Below, piece after piece: positions 6,656 through 13,539 of a stretch of DNA of 19,767 nt. The stretch is taken from NCBI GenBank assembly GCA_947624925.1, contig CANQMG010000018.1:1-19767 (forward strand), given 5' to 3'. This stretch comes from an uncultured Clostridia bacterium (GTDB lineage Bacteria > Bacillota > Clostridia > TANB77 > CAG-508). The notes below the pieces were generated by a model, which worked only from the letters and a program-made list of their open reading frames with translations, was not told the DNA's origin and did no database searches. Each line of letters begins with the position of its first letter. Within the stretch, counting starts at the first letter, position 1. Both the position numbers and the translations under genes were made by a program.

Positions 6656-7024
6656 TTATTTCTTACTTTTGCTTACAAGTTTTCTTGGACCTTTTCTTGT
6701 ACGAGCATTAGTCTTTGTTCTTTGACCTCTAACAGGTAATCCTCTTCTATGTCTTAGTCCTCTATAACATCCAATTTCAGTAAGTCTTTTAATATTAAGA
6801 GCAACTTCTCTTCTTAAGTCACCTTCTACTTTGTATTTTTCATCGATAACTTTTCTTATACTATTTACTTGATCGTCTGTTAAATCTTTTACTCTAGTGT
6901 CTGGATTAATTCCAGTTTCTTTGAGTATTTTATTAGAACTTGAAACACCTATACCATATATATATGTAAGTCCTATTTCTACTCTTTTTTCTCTAGGTAA
7001 ATCTACTCCCGCTATACGAGCCAT
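6656..7024 (-). CDS. rpsM: 30S ribosomal protein S13
   Basis: S13 lies in the 30S head and contacts the P-site tRNA and intersubunit bridges to L5. The 122-residue protein begins MARIAGVDLPREKRVEIGL and ends with the basic tail GPRKLVSKSKK. TYIYGIGVSSSNKIL and the motif CYRGLRHRRGLPVRGQRTKT are diagnostic. I chose ATG at 7024 over an upstream in-frame ATG at 7042: GGAGGTG lies 9 bases before 7024, and MARIAGVD is the family start. It follows rpmJ after a long 195-base spacer with no gene. Confidence 0.97.
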   Translation of the reverse strand: MARIAGVDLPREKRVEIGLTYIYGIGVSSSNKILKETGINPDTRVKDLTDDQVNSIRKVIDEKYKVEGDLRREVALNIKRLTEIGCYRGLRHRRGLPVRGQRTKTNARTRKGPRKLVSKSKK

Positions 7025-7219
7025 ATATTTTAGCACCTCCAAATTTTAATTGTTTTTATCTAAATAAACAAAATATTTATAATATTTAGGTTCAAAAATA
7101 TTATTTTTCTTTTATAAATTTGATAAAATATATAAAACACAAATTTGATAAATAAACTTCTTAAACGATTTTTCGGAATAAAGTTTTACAGCCGCTACCA
7201 ATTTGTGCTATAAACAAAA
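7025..7219. other. Gene-free spacer between rpmJ and rpsM
   Basis: These 195 bases carry no ORF with a ribosome site. A patch near 7150-7200 is less AT-rich than its surroundings and follows the rpmJ stop. In the mRNA, GCACAAATTGGTA near the rpmJ end can pair partly with TATCAAATTTGTGT further on, around plus 7138-7210. AATATT inverted repeats lie near 7075-7105. I see no consensus promoter. In other bacteria these two genes are much closer. Confidence 0.4.
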
Positions 7220-7333
7220 TTAACCTTGTCTTTGTTTGTGTTTAGGGTTTTCGCAGATAACTCTAATAACACCTTTTCTTTTAATGATTTTGCATTTTTC
7301 ACATATTTTTTTAACTGATGGTCTTACTTTCAT
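7220..7333 (-). CDS. rpmJ: 50S ribosomal protein L36, zinc form
   Basis: L36 is the smallest large-subunit protein and binds near the central 23S rRNA junction. The 37-residue product runs from MKVRPSVKKICEKCK to NPKHKQRQG. It has C11-x2-C14-x12-C27-x4-H32, the zinc-binding C+ form. ATG at 7333 has GAGGTGA upstream. It follows infA by 38 bases, the standard position between IF1 and S13. It is too short for default ORF-length cutoffs but unmistakable. Confidence 0.97.
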   Translation of the reverse strand: MKVRPSVKKICEKCKIIKRKGVIRVICENPKHKQRQG

Positions 7334-7371
7334 TTTTTTCACCTCGCTAATTTATTTTGTGTTTATTTTGA

Positions 7372-7590
7372 TTATTTTGCTCTCCAAGTAATACGTCCAC
7401 GTGTTAAATCATATGGAGATAATTCTACCTTAACTTTATCACCTGGTAATATTTTAATATAATTCATTCTAAGTTTACCTGAAATATGCGCTAATATTTG
7501 GTGTCCATTTTCAAGTTCAACCTTAAAATTAGTATTAGGTAATGTTTCTACAACAGTTCCTTCTACTTCTATAACATCTTCTTTAGACAA
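7372..7590 (-). CDS. infA: Translation initiation factor IF-1
   Basis: IF-1 occupies the 30S A site during initiation and works with IF-2 and IF-3. The 72 residues form one S1-type OB fold: VEGTVVETLPNTNFKVEL, GHQILAHISGKLRMNYI, ILPGDKVKVELSPYDLTRGRI in parts, ending TWRAK. The length matches the family. The start is TTG at 7590, preceded by GGAGGG at about 6 bases, and restores the normal N-terminus. It is the first gene after the perfect-consensus promoter at 7643-7671, so infA probably heads its own transcript. Confidence 0.97.
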   Translation of the reverse strand: MSKEDVIEVEGTVVETLPNTNFKVELENGHQILAHISGKLRMNYIKILPGDKVKVELSPYDLTRGRITWRAK

Positions 7591-7612
7591 AATAATCCCT
7601 CCTACTTATTAT

Positions 7613-7636
7613 GTTAATTGTAAAAGTACAATTAAC
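7613..7636 (-). promoter_or_regulatory. 5'-terminal hairpin of the infA transcript
   Basis: GTTAATTGTA (7613-7622) and TACAATTAAC (7627-7636) form a perfect 10-bp stem with a 4-base loop. The predicted start site of the promoter at 7643-7671 is at 7636, so the RNA would begin with this stem. The infA ribosome site GGAGGG follows 11 bases later. A stem at the extreme 5' end commonly slows mRNA decay in Firmicutes; it could also tune infA translation. Confidence 0.65.
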
Positions 7637-7642
7637 TTATAT

Positions 7643-7671
7643 ATTATACATTAATTTTATAATAATGTCAA
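7643..7671 (-). promoter_or_regulatory. Perfect-consensus sigma-A promoter for infA and the alpha operon
   Basis: On the minus strand: TTGACA (plus 7666-7671), 17-base spacer, TATAAT (plus 7643-7648). It matches consensus fully and overlaps the last codons of map. Transcription starting near 7636 would give infA, rpmJ, rpsM, rpsK, rpsD, rpoA and rplQ a strong supply independent of the long upstream operon. Confidence 0.85.
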
Positions 7672-8427
7672 TACCTCTGGCTCTTTTTCTGTGATTAAAA
7701 TTGTATTTTCATAATGAGCGCTATTACTTCCATCTTCTGTTACTATTGTCCAACCGTCATCTAACTCAAGAATATCTGGTTTACCCATTATAACCATAGG
7801 TTCAATGGCAAGTGTCATTCCAGGTTCCAATCTTGGTCCTTTTCCTGCTTTTCCATAGTTTGGAATTCCAGGATCTTCATGCATATTTCTTCCTATTCCA
7901 TGTCCTTGAAATTCTCTAACAACACTGTAGCCGTTTTTCTTAACAAATTCTCCAATTGCATTAGAAATATCACCTATTCTATATCCTTTTTTAGCAAATT
8001 TTATTCCTTCAAAAAAGGCCTCTCTAGTAATTTTTACTAATCTTTCATTTTCTTTTGTAGTTTTACCTACTATATATGTTCTTGCAGCATCTCCATTAAA
8101 TCCATCTTTATATGCAACTAAATCGATGCTTACTATATCTCCCTCTTTTAAAATAACATTTTTAGATGGAATTCCATGAATTACTTCATCGTTAATTGAA
8201 GCACATATCGTTGCTGGAAAATCAGGAGTATATTTGTCTGGTCCAGGATATCCTTTTTGTGCAGGTATACCTCCATTATCTAATATGGTTTTTTCTGCAA
8301 TTCTATCTAACTCTAATGTAGATATTCCTGGTTTAATAGCTTGCTCAACTGCTTTATGTGTTAATGCTGCAAGCTTGCAGGCCTCTTTCATTAATTCTAT
8401 TTCTCTTTTAGATTTTATTTCTATCAT
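7657..8427 (-). CDS. map: Type I methionine aminopeptidase
   Basis: This cytosolic metallo-enzyme removes the initiator methionine from nascent proteins when the second residue is small. The 256 residues form a single pita-bread fold without the N-terminal zinc extension. The expected metal ligands are visible: D102, D113, H176, E209 and E240, with substrate-binding H83 in INDEVIHGIPS. Motifs include DLVAYKDGFNGDAARTY, FQGHGIGRNMHEDP and LAIEPMV. ATG is preceded by GAGGGA. It lies 28 bases after adk, the normal secY-adk-map order. Its 3' end contains the promoter for infA. Confidence 0.97.
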   Translation of the reverse strand: MIEIKSKREIELMKEACKLAALTHKAVEQAIKPGISTLELDRIAEKTILDNGGIPAQKGYPGPDKYTPDFPATICASINDEVIHGIPSKNVILKEGDIVSIDLVAYKDGFNGDAARTYIVGKTTKENERLVKITREAFFEGIKFAKKGYRIGDISNAIGEFVKKNGYSVVREFQGHGIGRNMHEDPGIPNYGKAGKGPRLEPGMTLAIEPMVIMGKPDILELDDGWTIVTEDGSNSAHYENTILITEKEPEVLTLL

Positions 8428-8455
8428 TTTTCCCTCTACATTATAAATATAATTA

Positions 8456-9124
8456 TTAGTTATTTTTTAACATTTTTAATACATCTTCAGCAACATCTTG
8501 ACCTAATCTATTAATTCTTTCACTAACCTCTTGTGTTGTTACAACACCTTTAGCTTGATAAAAATCTACTAATGGTTTTGTTTTTTCATCATATATATTT
8601 AATCTTGTTTTTATTGATTCCTCATTTGAATCATCTTCTCTTTGTACCAATTTAGCACCACATTTATCACATATTCCTTCTACTTTTGGTGGATGCATTG
8701 TTAAATTATATGTAGCCTTACATTGTTGGTTTGAACAAACTCTTCTATTTAAAATTCTAGTAATTACTTCTTCTCTTGGAGTAATAAGATTTATAACTAA
8801 ATCTACCTTTCTTCCCATTTCAGCTAGCATACTATCTAATTTTTCTGCTTGCTCTTTTGTTCTTGGAAATCCATCAAGTATTGCTCCATCTTTTGCATCA
8901 TCCTCTTCTAGCCTAGCTTTAACCATAGGTACAGTAATTTCATCTGGCACTAAGTTTCCATTTGCTATATATTTATTAGCTTCTATTCCAAGTTCTGTTC
9001 CTTCTGAAATATTTTTTCTGAATATATCTCCTGTTGAAATTTGTGGCCATCCTGTTTTTTGACTTAATATTCCTGCTACTGTTCCCTTTCCTGTTCCTTG
9101 AGCTCCTAACATTATAATTATCAT
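8456..9124 (-). CDS. adk: Adenylate kinase with zinc-type LID
   Basis: The enzyme interconverts ATP plus AMP and two ADP, keeping adenylate pools balanced. The 222-residue protein has the P-loop GAQGTGKGT (7-15), the NMP-binding stretch ISTGDIFR (29-36), DGFPRTKEQ (84-92) and a long LID. The LID has four cysteines: C130, C135, C152 and C155. The first pair is spaced C-x4-C instead of the usual C-x2-C. The P-loop variant GAQGTGKGT differs slightly from the common GPPGAGKGT type. ATG is preceded by GGAGAGG. It follows secY after a 182-base spacer. Confidence 0.97.
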   Translation of the reverse strand: MIIIMLGAQGTGKGTVAGILSQKTGWPQISTGDIFRKNISEGTELGIEANKYIANGNLVPDEITVPMVKARLEEDDAKDGAILDGFPRTKEQAEKLDSMLAEMGRKVDLVINLITPREEVITRILNRRVCSNQQCKATYNLTMHPPKVEGICDKCGAKLVQREDDSNEESIKTRLNIYDEKTKPLVDFYQAKGVVTTQEVSERINRLGQDVAEDVLKMLKNN

Positions 9125-9276
9125 AATAACCTCTCCTTTGTTTTAATATTGTGTTTTGTTTTTTGTATTTCACATTACAAAACTTATAAGTATTATGCTA
9201 TTTGTTAATTAATAAATCATTACATAGTAACTACATTTTTCATAGCACTTATAAATTTTATAATATATTTAAATTC

Positions 9277-9304
9277 ATTTAGGCGAGAGATATCTCGCCT
9301 AAAT
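9277..9304 (-). terminator. GC-rich hairpin directly after secY, attenuator or processing site
   Basis: ATTTAGGCGAGA (9277-9288) and TCTCGCCTAAAT (9293-9304) form a perfect 12-bp stem with a 4-base loop, two bases beyond the secY stop codon. It is much more GC-rich than its surroundings. On the minus strand the following bases are GAATTTAAAT rather than a clean U-run. Partial termination or 3'-end protection of the upstream mRNA is therefore more likely than full termination. The rest of the spacer to adk shows no gene and no clear promoter. Confidence 0.6.
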
Positions 9305-9306
9305 AA

Positions 9307-10629
9307 TTATTCTAAGAATCCTTTATAATGTCTCATTACTAATTGCGATTCTAATTGTTGTACAGTCTCTAATGCAACACCAACAACGATAAGTATTGAT
9401 GTTCCTCCAAATGCTATGTTTAAATCTGTAAATCTCATAAGCATTGGAAGTATCGCAATTAAGGCTAAGAAGAAACCTCCAAACCATGTTAATTTAGATA
9501 ATATTGATGATAAATAATCTGTTGTAGGTTTTCCAGTTCTTATTCCAGGAATAAATCCTCCTGCTTTCTTAATATTGTTAGATACTTCTGCTGGATTAAA
9601 TGTTGCATATGTGTAAAAGAATGTAAATCCTATTATTAATAATAAATATACTATTGCATTTGCTATTGAATATCCTATTGGAACACCTGAAGATGATGTT
9701 GCAAGAGAAAACTTATATAATCCTCCCCAAAATCCTCCTCTTGTTGCAATATCTTTCATAAACATTGGTAATATTAATGTTGGAAATGTCATAAAAGATG
9801 ATGCAAATATTACTGGCATAACTCCAGCCATAGCAAGTTTTAGTGGTATATGAGTATTTTGTCCTCCATACATCTTTCTTCCTACTACTTTTTTAGCATA
9901 TTGAACAGGTACTCTTCTTTCTGCTTGTTGTACAAATACAACTCCAGCAACTAAAACTATTGCTCCAACAACAATTCCTAATGCTTTAAGTAATCCAATT
10001 GTTGAAAAACCGATATTTGTAAATATCATATTATATAATGCTGTTACTCCACTTGGAAGTCCTGATATTATACCTATAAATATTATCATAGATATTCCAT
10101 TACCAATACCTTTATTAGTAATTTGTTCTCCTAACCACATTAATATAGCTGTTCCAGTTACTAAAGATACAACTACTAATAATGCAGTCATAAAACTTGA
10201 ATCAACAAATATTCCAGAAGATCTATATCCAAAGTATAATCCTAAAGCTTCTATTAATGCTAATACAATTGTTAATAATTTAGTATATCTATTTATTTTT
10301 TGTTTTCCTTCTTCTCCACCTTCTTTAACTAATTTTTCTAAAGAAGGTATTACCATTGCTAATAATTGTATTACAATAGATGATGTAATATATGGACTTA
10401 TAGTCATAGCAAAAATTGAAAATCTAGAAAATGCTCCACCTGAAATCATATCAATTAATGCACTTACGCCTGTATTAGCTTCCCCAAATGCATTATTTAA
10501 TTGTATTGAATCAACACCAGGTACTGGTATAAAGCATCCTAATCTAAATATTACAATTAAAATTAAAGTATATATAAGTCTTTTTCTAACATCAGGTGTA
10601 GAAATAGCGTTTTTTATTGTTTTAAACAA
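9307..10629 (-). CDS. secY: Protein translocase subunit SecY
   Basis: SecY is the channel of the Sec translocon in the cytoplasmic membrane. The 440-residue protein has the expected ten hydrophobic segments, starting near residue 18. Recognisable motifs are RLGCFIPVPGVD near 30, GGAFSRFSIFAMTISPYI near 66, the loop QQAERRVPVQYAKK, and TRGGFWGG. The start is TTG at 10629, directly after the rplO TAA. GAGGTGAT inside the end of rplO serves as ribosome site five bases before it, so translation is probably coupled. It ends the protein-export part of the spc operon; a stable hairpin follows the stop codon. Confidence 0.97.
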   Translation of the reverse strand: MFKTIKNAISTPDVRKRLIYTLILIVIFRLGCFIPVPGVDSIQLNNAFGEANTGVSALIDMISGGAFSRFSIFAMTISPYITSSIVIQLLAMVIPSLEKLVKEGGEEGKQKINRYTKLLTIVLALIEALGLYFGYRSSGIFVDSSFMTALLVVVSLVTGTAILMWLGEQITNKGIGNGISMIIFIGIISGLPSGVTALYNMIFTNIGFSTIGLLKALGIVVGAIVLVAGVVFVQQAERRVPVQYAKKVVGRKMYGGQNTHIPLKLAMAGVMPVIFASSFMTFPTLILPMFMKDIATRGGFWGGLYKFSLATSSSGVPIGYSIANAIVYLLLIIGFTFFYTYATFNPAEVSNNIKKAGGFIPGIRTGKPTTDYLSSILSKLTWFGGFFLALIAILPMLMRFTDLNIAFGGTSILIVVGVALETVQQLESQLVMRHYKGFLE

Positions 10630-11064
10630 TTAAATCACCTCTATCTTTCCGCCTAAAGCTTCTATTTTTTCTGTAGCAGATTTAGTAAATCTATTAGCTT
10701 TTACTGTTAATTTCTTTTCAAGATTTCCTGTACCTAATACTACAATACCATCATTTACTTTTTTAATTATTCCTTCTGATAGTAATGTTTCTGCACTAAC
10801 TTCAGTAGCTTCTGATTTATTAAGCATAGTTAATGTTACTTCTGTATAATTTTTAGCATGTATATTATTAAATCCTCTTTTAGGTAATCTTCTATATAAT
10901 GGTGTTTGACCACCTTCGAAACCACGTCTTACTCCTCCACCACTTCTTGCTTTTTGTCCTTTATGTCCTCTTCCAGAAGTTTTTCCAAGACCTGATCCAA
11001 TTCCACGTCCAACTCTTCTTCTTGATACTTTTTTTACTGCTGATTTAACTTCACCTAATTGCAT
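10630..11064 (-). CDS. rplO: 50S ribosomal protein L15
   Basis: L15 is a late-assembling 23S rRNA binder. The 144-residue protein has the Gly/Arg-rich N-terminus RRVGRGIGSGLGKTSGRGHK (18-37), GGVRRGFEGGQTPLYRRLPKRGF and a compact C-terminal domain. ATG follows AAGGAGGTG. The gene abuts secY with no intergenic base. It follows rpsE directly, although rpmD (L30) lies between them in most bacteria. The 76-base gap upstream cannot encode L30. Confidence 0.98.
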   Translation of the reverse strand: MQLGEVKSAVKKVSRRRVGRGIGSGLGKTSGRGHKGQKARSGGGVRRGFEGGQTPLYRRLPKRGFNNIHAKNYTEVTLTMLNKSEATEVSAETLLSEGIIKKVNDGIVVLGTGNLEKKLTVKANRFTKSATEKIEALGGKIEVI

Positions 11065-11083
11065 TCTTGCACCTCCTTATTAT

Positions 11084-11130
11084 AAGGTTATCTATATTTT
11101 AAAAGTTTTTTAACTTTCTCTTCTAACCTT
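11084..11130. repeat. Inverted repeat in the rpsE-rplO spacer, where rpmD would lie
   Basis: AAGGTTA (11084-11090) pairs with TAACCTT (11124-11130). Inside, an AAAGTT/AACTTT palindrome can fold separately. The minus strand contains a GGTTAGAAG unit resembling the TTAGNNN repeats in other spacers. The element occupies most of the 76-base gap at the position of the missing L30 gene. Confidence 0.45.
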
Positions 11131-11140
11131 TAACTTTTGA

Positions 11141-11629
11141 TTATAATATATCTTCAACTTTTTTTCCTCTTTTTTTAGCGATTTCTTCAACTGTTTTCAT
11201 ATTTTCAAGAGCATTTATAGTTGCTCTAACAACGTTTCTAGGATTATTTGTACCTATAACTTTTGTTCTAATATCTTTATATCCTGCTAATTCTAGAACA
11301 GGTCTAACACTTCCACCTGCAATAACTCCAGTACCTTCTTGAGCTGGTTTTAACAATACATTTGCACTACCAAATTTACCAACATACTCATGAGGTATTG
11401 TTGTTCCTACAATTGGAACTGTTACTAAATTCTTCTTTGCATCTTCTATGGCCTTTTTGATTGCATCTGGAACTTCTGCTGCTTTTCCATTTCCAATACC
11501 AATGTGTCCATTTTCGTCACCAACAACTACTACAGCACTAAATCTAAAAGTTCTACCACCTTTAACAACTTTAGCAACTCTGTTAATAGCAACAACTTTT
11601 TCTTTTAACTCAACTGCATTTTCTTCCAT
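11141..11629 (-). CDS. rpsE: 30S ribosomal protein S5
   Basis: S5 takes part in decoding accuracy and lines the mRNA entry site. The 162-residue protein has the N-terminal double-stranded RNA-binding domain (about 8-75) with KVVKGGRTFRFSAVVVVGD and GHIGIGNGKAAEVP. The C-terminal domain carries GVIAGGSVRPVLELAG and GTNNPRNVVRATINAL. ATG at 11629 is preceded by AAGGAGA. It follows rplR by 30 bases. Confidence 0.98.
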   Translation of the reverse strand: MEENAVELKEKVVAINRVAKVVKGGRTFRFSAVVVVGDENGHIGIGNGKAAEVPDAIKKAIEDAKKNLVTVPIVGTTIPHEYVGKFGSANVLLKPAQEGTGVIAGGSVRPVLELAGYKDIRTKVIGTNNPRNVVRATINALENMKTVEEIAKKRGKKVEDIL

Positions 11630-11659
11630 TATAATTATTTTCTCCTTCCTTAATTTCTA

Positions 11660-12019
11660 TTAAAACTTTAGTCCACCTTCACGAGCAGCTTCTGCTAATT
11701 CTTTTACTACTCCATGATAAATGTATCCACCTCTATCAAATACAACATTTTCTATGTTTTTTTCTAATGCTCTTTTAGCAATTAATGCACCAACTTCTTT
11801 TGCTGCTTCTTTATTTGATTTTTTTGTTTTTATTGATTTATCTAATGTAGAAGCACTAACTAATGTATTTTGTGCAACATCGTCTATAATTTGAACATAA
11901 ATAGCTGTATTACTTCTATAAACACATAGTCTTGGACAATCAGCTGTTCCGCTTATTTTTCTACGAACACGTAAATGTCTTCTTTGTCTAGTAACTTTTC
12001 TATCTATTTTAGAAATCAT
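11660..12019 (-). CDS. rplR: 50S ribosomal protein L18
   Basis: L18 binds 5S rRNA with L5 and anchors it in the central protuberance. At 119 residues the length is typical. Motifs are RQRRHLRVRRKISGTADCPR near the N-terminus, LCVYRSNTAIYVQIIDD, and the C-terminal FDRGGYIYHGVVKELAEAAR followed by EGGLKF. ATG is preceded by AAAGGAG. The spacer from rplF (90 bases) holds a TTCGTTAA-type inverted repeat. Confidence 0.98.
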   Translation of the reverse strand: MISKIDRKVTRQRRHLRVRRKISGTADCPRLCVYRSNTAIYVQIIDDVAQNTLVSASTLDKSIKTKKSNKEAAKEVGALIAKRALEKNIENVVFDRGGYIYHGVVKELAEAAREGGLKF

Positions 12020-12041
12020 TTTATTTCTCCTTTCTTATAAT

Positions 12042-12106
12042 CTTCGTATTATTTCGTTGACTTTTATTTGAAGATTAACGACATTAGACGAAGCTTAAAA
12101 TTTCTA
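12042..12106. repeat. TTCGTTAA-family inverted repeat in the rplF-rplR spacer
   Basis: The left arm CTTCGTATTATTTCGTTGA (12042-12060) is complementary, with about four mismatches, to the right arm near 12075-12093 that ends TTAGACGAAG. The right half (12070-12106) matches 18484-18520, after rplW, at 32 of 37 positions. The two sites are in unrelated gene contexts, so this is a dispersed repeat and not conserved gene-specific sequence. Confidence 0.6.
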
Positions 12107-12109
12107 ATT

Positions 12110-12649
12110 TTATTTCTTACCTGCCTTACCTTCTTTACGTCTAATAACTTCGTAAGAATATTTTATACCTTTACCTCTATATACTTCTGGTGGTCTCTTT
12201 GTTCTAATTACTGCAGCAGTTTGACCAACCAATTCTTTATCTATACCTCTTACAATTATTTGATTTTGACTAGGTACATCAAAAGTTATTCCTTCTGGTT
12301 CTTCCATTTCAACAGGATGAGAATATCCTAATGATAAAATTAATTTTTTACCTTGTTTTTGTGCTCTATATCCAACACCATTAATTTCTAATTCCTTTTT
12401 AAATTCTTCTTTAACTCCAATAATCATATTGTTAATTAAAGTTCTTGTTAGACCATGTAGGCTTCTATTTGCAGGTTCATTATCTGGTCTTTTTACAGTT
12501 ATAACATTGTTATCTATTGATATACTCATGTTTTTATGTAATTCTTTTTCTAATGTACCTTTTGGTCCTTTTACTGTTATTTTATTACCATCTAACTTTA
12601 CTTCAACACCCTCTGGTATTGTTATAGGACTATTACCTATTCTTGACAT
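12110..12649 (-). CDS. rplF: 50S ribosomal protein L6
   Basis: L6 lies near the sarcin-ricin loop and the factor-binding site. The 179-residue protein has the usual two similar domains: the N-terminal one with SRIGNSPITIPEGVEV and VKGPKGTLEKEL, and the C-terminal one with GVGYRAQKQGKKLILSLGYS. It ends with the signature KRPPEVYRGKGIKYSYEVIR. ATG is preceded by AGAGGTGA. It follows rpsH after an AT-rich spacer of 99 bases that holds a TTGAAT/ATTCAA hairpin near 12700-12720. Confidence 0.98.
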   Translation of the reverse strand: MSRIGNSPITIPEGVEVKLDGNKITVKGPKGTLEKELHKNMSISIDNNVITVKRPDNEPANRSLHGLTRTLINNMIIGVKEEFKKELEINGVGYRAQKQGKKLILSLGYSHPVEMEEPEGITFDVPSQNQIIVRGIDKELVGQTAAVIRTKRPPEVYRGKGIKYSYEVIRRKEGKAGKK

Positions 12650-12748
12650 CTTATTTCACCTCTTTAATTTTTTTGATTTTGCATAAATTTTCTTTTTAAA
12701 TTGAATATAATTAATTCAAAACTTTAAATTTTAATCTTAAATTTAAAA

Positions 12749-13147
12749 TTACCATATATAAGCTAAAACTTCTCCACCTATGCCTTCTTGTCTTGCAGCT
12801 TTATCTGTCATAACACCTTTAGATGTTGATATTAAGGCAATTCCTAATCCATTTAGAACTTTTGGTAATTCATCTTTTGCTGCATAAACTCTTAATCCAG
12901 GTTTACTTATTCTTTTTAATCCAGCAATAATTCTATTACCCTTTTCGTCATATTTTAATGTAATTCTAATAATGCCTTGTGTATCATTCTTTATTTCTTC
13001 ATAAGACTTTATATATCCTTCTTTATATAAAATCTCTGCTATTGACTTCTTCATGTTTGATGCTGGTACATCCACTGTTTTATGCTTTGACATACCTGCA
13101 TTTCTTATTCTTGTTAACATATCTGCTATAGGATCAGTAGTATTCAT
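12749..13147 (-). CDS. rpsH: 30S ribosomal protein S8
   Basis: S8 is a primary 16S rRNA binder in the 30S body and, in E. coli, represses the spc operon. The 132-residue protein begins NTTDPIADMLTRIRNAGMSK and ends with GIGGEVLAYIW, both diagnostic. The RNA-contact stretch near residues 105-125 contains STSKGVMTDKAARQ. ATG follows AAAAGGAGG. The 162-base spacer from rpsN contains the clearest TTAGNNN inverted repeat. No E. coli-like S8 target was recognised near rplE. Confidence 0.98.
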   Translation of the reverse strand: MNTTDPIADMLTRIRNAGMSKHKTVDVPASNMKKSIAEILYKEGYIKSYEEIKNDTQGIIRITLKYDEKGNRIIAGLKRISKPGLRVYAAKDELPKVLNGLGIALISTSKGVMTDKAARQEGIGGEVLAYIW

Positions 13148-13171
13148 CTATTTATTCCTCCTTTTCTTGCT

Positions 13172-13290
13172 AGAAATTAGAACTTAGAGCTTAGAATTTA
13201 AAATATAAATTCTTAGACCTATTCTAACTTTTTATATTTTTGTTTTGAGGCAATGTTTTTAAGTTTTCTATTTTCTAACTTCTAATTTCT
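13172..13290. repeat. TTAGNNN heptad inverted repeat in the rpsN-rpsH spacer
   Basis: The left arm AGAAATTAGAACTTAGA (13172-13188) and right arm TCTAACTTCTAATTTCT (13274-13290) match in 16 of 17 positions. Weaker TTAG units extend inward. In the mRNA the 5' arm starts about 20 bases after the rpsN stop. The 3' arm ends roughly 10 bases before the rpsH ribosome site. The loop is about 85 bases, with further TTAG-like units in it. Confidence 0.75.
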
Positions 13291-13309
13291 CACCTCTCAC
13301 TTTTTTATT

Positions 13310-13495
13310 TTACCAACTTGCTTTTTTTACTCCAGGAATTTCTCCTTTATGAGCTAATTCTCTAAAACATACACGACATATTCCATATTTTCTAATATAA
13401 GCATGTGGTCTACCACAAATTTTGCATCTATTATATTCTCTAGTTTTGTATTTTTGCTCTTTTTGTTGTTTAACAATCATAGACTTTTTAGCCAT
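13310..13495 (-). CDS. rpsN: 30S ribosomal protein S14, zinc form
   Basis: S14 is a late-binding head protein needed for 30S assembly. The 61-residue size and cysteines C24-x2-C27-x12-C40-x2-C43 identify the short zinc-binding type (S14p type Z), distinct from the roughly 89-residue zinc-free type. The C-terminus LAHKGEIPGVKKASW is typical. ATG is preceded by AAAGGAG. It lies between rplE and rpsH, its canonical place. Confidence 0.98.
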   Translation of the reverse strand: MAKKSMIVKQQKEQKYKTREYNRCKICGRPHAYIRKYGICRVCFRELAHKGEIPGVKKASW

Positions 13496-13539
13496 AATTA
13501 TCTCCTTTCATTTAAATTCTAAATATCAAATTTAAAATT

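Noticed and set aside
7025..7042. Upstream in-frame start for rpsM adding six residues (MEVLKY)
   Set aside because: The GGAGGTG ribosome site overlaps those codons and is correctly spaced for the ATG at 7024, which gives the conserved MARIAGVD start.
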